Shown in pieces: positions 58,301 to 64,000 of a DNA stretch of 64,000 nucleotides. The translations under genes were made by a program, and so were the position numbers. Origin of the DNA: Maylandia zebra (lineage: Eukaryota > Chordata > Actinopteri > Cichliformes > Cichlidae); the NCBI RefSeq assembly GCF_041146795.1, contig NC_135177.1, positions 37,433,060-37,497,059 on the forward strand, in the 5' to 3' direction. The stretch's first letter is position 1; each line of letters opens with the position of its first letter. Under the pieces are notes generated by a model. The model had not been told where the DNA came from and searched no databases. It worked only from the letters and a program-made list of their open reading frames with translations.

Positions 58301-61300
58301 GATTGATGCTGGACACCGAGTAGACCCTCCACGCTTTAGTGAAGAGCGCAGCGAAGCCCACAGTGTGCCCCACGGCGAGAGTCCACAGACGGACCTGCAG
58401 GGCGGGACCCAGAATATCATTTATCATCTCTTACAGTTAGTGAAACCTCCAGCAATCATAAACTGCAGTTCATCTAACATCCAGCAGAGGCAGGAGTGAG
58501 GCCAGGTACGCCTCCACCCTCCCACCGTTTAAGGTGTGAATGTGAGGTGAATGGTTGTGTGTCTCTGTGTGCGACAGGCTGGCGACCAGTTCAGGGTGTG
58601 CCTGCTGGGATGGATGGATAGACAGATATTAAGGAGGAATTTTCATAATTGATTATGATTATTAAATATTTCAAGGAGCCCCGTTCACACATCACAACAT
58701 ACTTTAATCCTTTTTGCATCACCCTGAGCTAAAAACTGCTCTGCGTGTCTTTGTGATTGAGTTAAACTCTCTGGTAAAAACTCCAAACCACGAATACTCG
58801 ATTTTTCCAGCCTCGTGCTGTTTCTGGGACAGAGCTGTGTGTTTTCAGTTCGCGGTCGCCGTGTAAGACTCAGGTCAGGCGGAACTCACAGAACAAAGAA
58901 CCCCAAACATCCAGTCCGACAGCGAGGCTTCGTCCAGGCCGGAGAACAGCACCGAGGAGGAGGAGAGCAGGACGCCCAGCAGGAGCAGCTCGTCCTGGGA
59001 TGCACCGCCCGAGCCGAGCCGCCTGCGGGCAGAGGGCGCTCAGTTTCTCACTGTTTGCTGTAACGTGTCGGTGAACTTACAGACGTCGTACCGGCGTTTG
59101 TGGTTGACGATGACGAAGAAAAGGACGATCAGAGCGATGATGACGGTCACACCGGCAGCCGATGATATGACGATGTACAGGCGGAGGCTGATGTGACGGT
59201 GCTGCAGAAGGACAGCAGGCTGGTCTGTAGCTGGTCCTGGACCTGCAGCATCAGCACATCTGATCAGTGTTTATCTTTGGTTCATCGTCACCGAGCAGCA
59301 GGTTGGCTTTAACGGTGCAATTCACCGCAGCTTTACATTTTAACTCTTCATCTCTTCCAGTTTTGATGCCTTTCAAAATAAAATGTAAGTTTAGTTTCTG
59401 ACCTTTGAACCTGAGCAGGTGGTGCATCAGGCGGAGTTGTTGGGTGCTGGTATTGAACTCCCCCACCAGGACACCACTGCTGACTGAGCACACACACATC
59501 ATGGATTCATCACTGACTGACGGTGATATAGCACGAAATCATTGTTTACATCAAATTAACTTTGGGATCTTTGGCACCTTGAAACTGGAGCAGCTCGATC
59601 GACGTCATTCTCTCCCCGTTCCGAAAGAAAACCGGACCCTGAAAGCACAAACATGTTCACGGTGAGGCGAGTTGGTCTTCAAGCCTTTCAGCTGGACGTC
59701 TACGCTCTGTTTTGAAAGGCCTGATGACCACGTGTGGTCAGTGACGCTCGTTACTGTGTGTCTGCTCACTGTGACTCCTTCGAACCGCGTGCTCCTCACG
59801 GCCTCCAGCAACATCCTCGCCACCTCCTCCTCGCTGACCGTCACGTTCCTCCGAGGGCTGTATTTCTCTCTCTGTTTCGCCGCCTGCGTCGCCTGGCTCA
59901 GAGCTTTGGCAACGACCCAAACGGCATCATAGGCGAAGGAGTGCAGCGAGCTGACCTCTGACCCCTCCTGGATCAGCTGCCTGAGATAGGAGTCCTGGTA
60001 GTCCTGAGGAGTCTGCAGGACAAGGCCACCATTAAAGGACCTGCTTTATTCTAAGGATGATCAAAAGTCCAAAAGTTGTCCTTTGATTAAAGCTCAGTTT
60101 GGTTCTTCTCTGTGAAGAGTGCTATATCTAAATAAAAGTTATTATATTTGCATTATTATTACTAGTATTTCAGGCTAACTCTCCATCTGTCCTGCACAGA
60201 TTCGGGGGGCTGCGAGGAACCTGAAGCCGTAACCTGCAGTTCCACTAATGACCACTTGAGGCCGACTTTGAGTGAGTCAGTGCCCATAAATTTGACTCCC
60301 ATGTTTTTGGCTTCATTTGTAGATGAAACCCTCACAGTCTGTAGGTTCAGTTTGCTAAAAAGCTCCTCCCTCGTATCCCAGCGTAATCATTTCTCGCTCC
60401 AAAAGCCAAAAAGCATCAGTGGGGCCATCTTTTGTACCCAGTGTGAGGGAGAGCAGTGGCCTAAAGCCGCTGCCTGCGGCTCTACAAGCCTGACTGTTGC
60501 ATGTTTGTTTCAAACTGTTTCTGACCCGTCCAGAGACTCCCGGCGTGTTGGCGTTGCCGAGCTCTCGGACCTGCAGCCGGATGGACCCGTCTGCCGCCAC
60601 CAGGAGGCTGTTGGCCGTACAGCCAGAAAACTTCCACCCCAGCCTCCACCCAGCTGCTCCTCCGCCAGCTACGAGCCACTGGTACCGAGCTCCAAACAGG
60701 TTCAGTCTGTACGCCTGAGGAAACAAGACAACAGGCTCGTATTATCCACCAGGTCAGGTCCGTGTCCATCACAGGCTTCTACGCTAAAATCTGGAAAAGC
60801 CAGAAATGTTATTACAGAAACCCTGGAAGATTAAAAGGCCCTTAAAGTGTGTCCACATACTTTTGGCTCTGTAGAGTACTTACACAGCAGAACACCTCAG
60901 ACACAGACTCATCTTCCAGCTGTGCGATGATGATGCGAACGTCCTCATCCTTCAAAATAAGAGCGAGTAATAATCCTTGAGTTTGGGATGAGGCTCAGCT
61001 GCTTTGACGGCACTAAGAGACTGAAGTGAGCAAAAGTAAAGGGACGCCTGTACCTTCAGTTTCTTCAGGCGGCCGCAGACGTCTCCAGAGAGGCTTTCTG
61101 CGACGGCGACGTGAACGCCGGCTCTCAGCAGCTGTCTGATCAGATCCTTCTTCATCTGCACAAATAAAAGTAGTCGGACGTCTCACAGCTGCTTCGTCAT
61201 GAGGCTGTTATTCCCTAACATTCATTGTACTGTGAGTACTTCATAAGTGAAAAAACTGCAAGTTCACTTTAAGCCTTAAAGGTTTCCTCAGAGTTCAGAT

Positions 61301-63717
61301 TCCTTCAACTTAAATCGGCCGGTTAGTTTGACCCACATTGAAAATAAGAAACAACATAAAAGGCAGAAGAGACGAAGTACTCACACGTGAATCTGAAAAC
61401 AAAGAATTTCTTTCTTTAAAAACACGACTAAGATTGTTTCATTATCCACCCCTCCTACTCTGCTGCAGTGGCAGAGCTCATCGTGCTCTCCTGGCTCCTG
61501 TTTTTAGGTTTTAGTGCAGCTACGATTCAGAGAAATGAAATAAATATAAGAGGCACTGATGATGTTGGTTAAGTCCACGATATCAGAGTTTCATGAAAAT
61601 CTTCATTATTTCAGAGTCACCATTGTAGACTGTATATAAAAGATGGACATGGCTATTGTGACGTCGGCCCCTGGTTACAACAGCCTGTCTCTGAAGGTTC
61701 AGCTGTTTTCATCATTGAGATCTTAGATTTTCTAGGTGGAGGTGAGAGGCCGTGTCCTCCGGCCTCTCACCTCCACCTCGCGCGCTCTCACGGTAAAGGA
61801 TTGGTAACCAGAATGCAACGCCGCATTAATTCCAGCCCTCCTGACTCTTAGGAGAACCAGCAGGTCATCAGAAAGATGTTCAGTGAGGTCAGAGATCAGG
61901 TGCACAGTAGTTTCATGTTCTCACGGTAAACGCGCCCCCTGCTGGCCATTAGAAAGAGTGCATGCTTAAGGCTGAAGCTACGCCCCACGTTCACCTCGGA
62001 GAGTCTGGGTCCTTCCTGCGTGACCACGCCGACTCTGGTCCACTTGTAGCGCTGCAGCAGCTTCACGGCGGCCTGGTTCAGCGCTCGGTCTGACGGCACC
62101 ATGCTGAACAGGTTTCTGTACAACTTCCTGTTGGACAGGCCGGGAGCCGAGGCCGCAAAAGACACCTGGGAAAGCAGAAGTTACCTGTCATATACACGGC
62201 TGCATTACGTCACCACTGTGAGGCTGAGGTCAGCACCTGCACCAGGCCGAGCGCCGGAAGAGCGCGAGCGATGAGCGCCGTTACAGGTGGACACACCCCT
62301 CCAAACAGCAGCAGGTACTTCGGCCCCGCCCACATGGCATCAAACAGGGCTTTGAGCGCTTTAGCAGGGTCGCACTGGAAGACAGGTGAGAATAGATGTG
62401 ACACGGGGTCGAGTTCATGCATGTTTCAGCTGCGAGAACATGGAGCAGCCTCAGAGGTTCAACGGAAACATCATTCAGCTTTGCAGCACCACCTGTGCCA
62501 GGTGTAGGCTTCCAACAATGGACCTGAATATGACCTGAAATATTTTTAGAAGTCCAAAAAGGTTGATTCTGTTCATGTGGACGTCTTCAAACACTTCATC
62601 ATCACCCAAGTTCCTCAGTCTCAGCTGACCGCAGGTTCTACTGAGTGTCCGCGTCAGCGTGACGGCTGTGAGGTCACTTCCTTTATCATTAATAAGCACA
62701 TTTTCATGGCCACTGGTCAAAGGTCACGAGCAGCGCTCGCAGATAGTTGGGGAACGGCTCCAGTAACATCACTGAAAACGTCCAGATGAACAGAATTACT
62801 TTTGGGACGTCCGCACCTGGATGACGCATCAAGAAACTCTTTGGATAACTTTTCCTTTTCCGTTCAGATCTTTTAGTTGTTTGTTCATTACATGCATGTG
62901 GTCGCTTTACAGTCCACATCTGAAAAACGTGCATGTTTGATAGTTTCAGAGATACGAGGCTGAGAGTAAAATCTGCTGCTACGGATCTATTTTTGGTGTA
63001 TTTATTTATTGATTTATGTTTTGCTTTGCAGTGTGAAATTCTGCAGTGAAAGAAAAAGAGAATAATAACAGACGTATTTGTTCCAACACGGGAAAAAAGA
63101 TCAGTTAGAAAATTGCCCATATTTAATAGCCTTTGCAGATAAATAAACACGGGCACAGCTTCGGAGTGAAGCTAACGCTTAACCTCCTTTATCTTTAACT
63201 TTCTTTATATGACCAGCAGATGGCGACTCATCTAATTACATAGACGTTTATGAGCTCTGAGCTCAGTAACACTTTCCTGGTCTAAAACACGCTTTTTTAA
63301 ATTATTGTCCCATTAGAGTTTAAAAAGGACCAGAGAGCAGGAGCTGGAGCCTGGTGAGCACGTGCTGTTGCTCAATCATCTCGTCTGGTTTCAAGAAGCT
63401 AAAGCAGTTTTTAGAACAGAGTTGTGCCCCCATAGAGGCAGCGAATCACCAGGTCTGAGACCCACCTGTGAGTCCAGCCGCTGGAGCTGGATCTCGTAGT
63501 TCCCCAGCGGTGGCGGTTGTTTCTTTAGGTCCTGCAGAGCCAGTCTTACAGCCGGAGCCACGTCTGCCGTCAGATTCTCTCCGCCCAACCTGGAGCTTCC
63601 CGGCATCAGCCACAGCATGGGCAGAGGGTGCCGACCCTGAGCCGGCTCCAGCCCCATCGTCAGCCAGAAGACCAGGAGCAACCCCAACCCCTCCTGTACC
63701 CGTCCAAACCGGCCCAT
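52322..63717 (-). CDS. gabbr2-like: GABA-B receptor subunit 2-like class C GPCR
   Basis: 19 minus-strand exons start at 63717, 62374, 62165, 61155, 60949, 60714, 60012, 59638, 59483, 59242, 59022, 58394, 58181, 57786, 56751, 56201, 54859, 54685, 52466 and end at 63466, 62237, 61995, 61054, 60884, 60526, 59770, 59578, 59403, 59092, 58890, 58296, 58059, 57676, 56524, 56076, 54778, 54586, 52322. The total is 866 residues. A signal peptide (LGLLLVFWLTMGLEPAQG) leads a Venus-flytrap domain with LLLFGGVCPPVTALIA, VGVVTQEGPRLSE and FFRNGERMTSIELLQFQ. Seven helices follow (first LYIVISSAAGVTVIIALIVL; later TSWQILDPLR and VQFCVSSILILCCNLFIL). A coiled coil (DQLSRLNQQLRSESAQ and after) fits the GB1/GB2 dimer zipper. 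The C-terminal DINSPEH...RRLSVQLPILHHSYLP is a GABBR2 signature. In mammals GB2 couples to Gi and does not bind GABA. Divergence suggests a paralogue, not the conserved gabbr2. Confidence 0.9.
52650..54460 (+). repeat. Rex6/R4-type LINE, decayed, in the last GABA-B-like intron
   Basis: Plus-strand pieces read SIPEALETAKQRLTALAKAV, VYSQWQGTN, KQYWKSIWVKDAEHN, GIYQGDALSPLLFCIGLNPL, LLYMDDIKLYAKSERD and DIGMSFGLEKC. YMDD is the reverse-transcriptase active-site box. The end resembles the 37198-37750 piece (MAPTDRVLSE). Many frame breaks are present. It spans most of the intron between the last two coding exons. Confidence 0.8.
61735..61777. repeat. perfect 18-bp hairpin in a GABA-B-like intron
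   Basis: GGTGGAGGTGAGAGGCCG at 61735-61752 is followed after seven bases by its exact reverse complement at 61760-61777. It lies in the intron between exons 3 and 4 of the GABA-B-like gene. Confidence 0.9.
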
Positions 63718-63858
63718 TCCCCACTCCGGCCGCAGACGGCTGCAGGAAAACTGAGTAATCCTCTTGTGCTGTGAGCAGCTGAGAGGCTGAGGAGGCCGAC
63801 CGAAGAGATAAAAGGATCAAGAGCAACACAAGATGCCACCGGGATCACCAGCAGACTG

Positions 63859-63860
<2 letters not shown>

Positions 63861-63898
<38 letters not shown>

Positions 63899-64000
63899 CG
63901 CACACACACACACACGCACACACACACACACACACACGCACACACACACACACGCACACACGCACACACACACACACGCACACACACACACACACACACG
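63861..64000. repeat. (CA)n microsatellite with CG interruptions
   Basis: The tract reaches the window edge and has regular CGCACA breaks. It lies about 140 bases upstream of the GABA-B-like start codon. Open frames across it are artefacts of the repeat. Confidence 0.95.

Noticed and set aside
63660-63999. Cys-Val repeat protein encoded over the (CA)n tract
   Set aside because: The frame exists only because a dinucleotide repeat has no stops. Similar frames at 20700-21042 and 36942-37211 are rejected for the same reason.
20766-63999. CRISPR-like regular repeats
   Set aside because: All short regular repeats are dinucleotide or trinucleotide microsatellites without spacers, in a vertebrate genome.

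Overview
The window is nuclear DNA of a teleost fish. Genes have short GT-AG introns, and the sequence between them is full of fish-type repeats: tRNA-derived SINEs, L2/CR1-, L1- and Rex6-like LINE pieces, hAT miniature elements, a Tc1/mariner element and long (TG)n tracts. A percomorph, perhaps a cichlid, is likely, but that is inference from repeat content.

Layout. From 1 to 2.6 kb lies mrps12 (+), a mitochondrial ribosomal protein, with a repeat-rich upstream region. From 5.5 to 11.5 kb is an eight-exon C2H2 zinc-finger gene (+) with 19 fingers spread over four exons. From 12.4 to 17.3 kb is a repeat field. From 17.6 to 25.6 kb is tmem116 (+), an orphan seven-helix protein in 11 coding exons. 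From 28.6 to 44.5 kb is an accessory, immune-flavoured segment: two paralogous four-exon genes (-) for small secreted LRAT/NlpC-like proteins, with a ccr6-like chemokine receptor that lacks TM3-TM4, an apparently complete Tc1 transposon and a lone NLR-type leader exon between them. From 46 to 51.5 kb is a nest of LINEs and DNA elements. From 52.3 to 63.7 kb is a divergent GABA-B receptor subunit 2-like gene (-) in 19 coding exons, with a LINE in its last intron.

All multi-exon models were assembled by hand from splice signals, reading-phase continuity and family resemblance. For mrps12, the zinc-finger gene, tmem116, secreted-protein gene B and the GABA-B-like gene, every junction keeps phase and the total length is a multiple of three.

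The most interesting items are: the secreted LRAT-like pair (one copy keeps all candidate catalytic residues, the other has lost one through a frame change); an apparent spliced, intronless copy of two leader exons just upstream of the intact copy; the receptor lacking TM3-TM4; and several splice sites built from or crowded by repeats. No CRISPR array, tRNA or rRNA gene was seen, and I recognised no retrovirus or LTR element.
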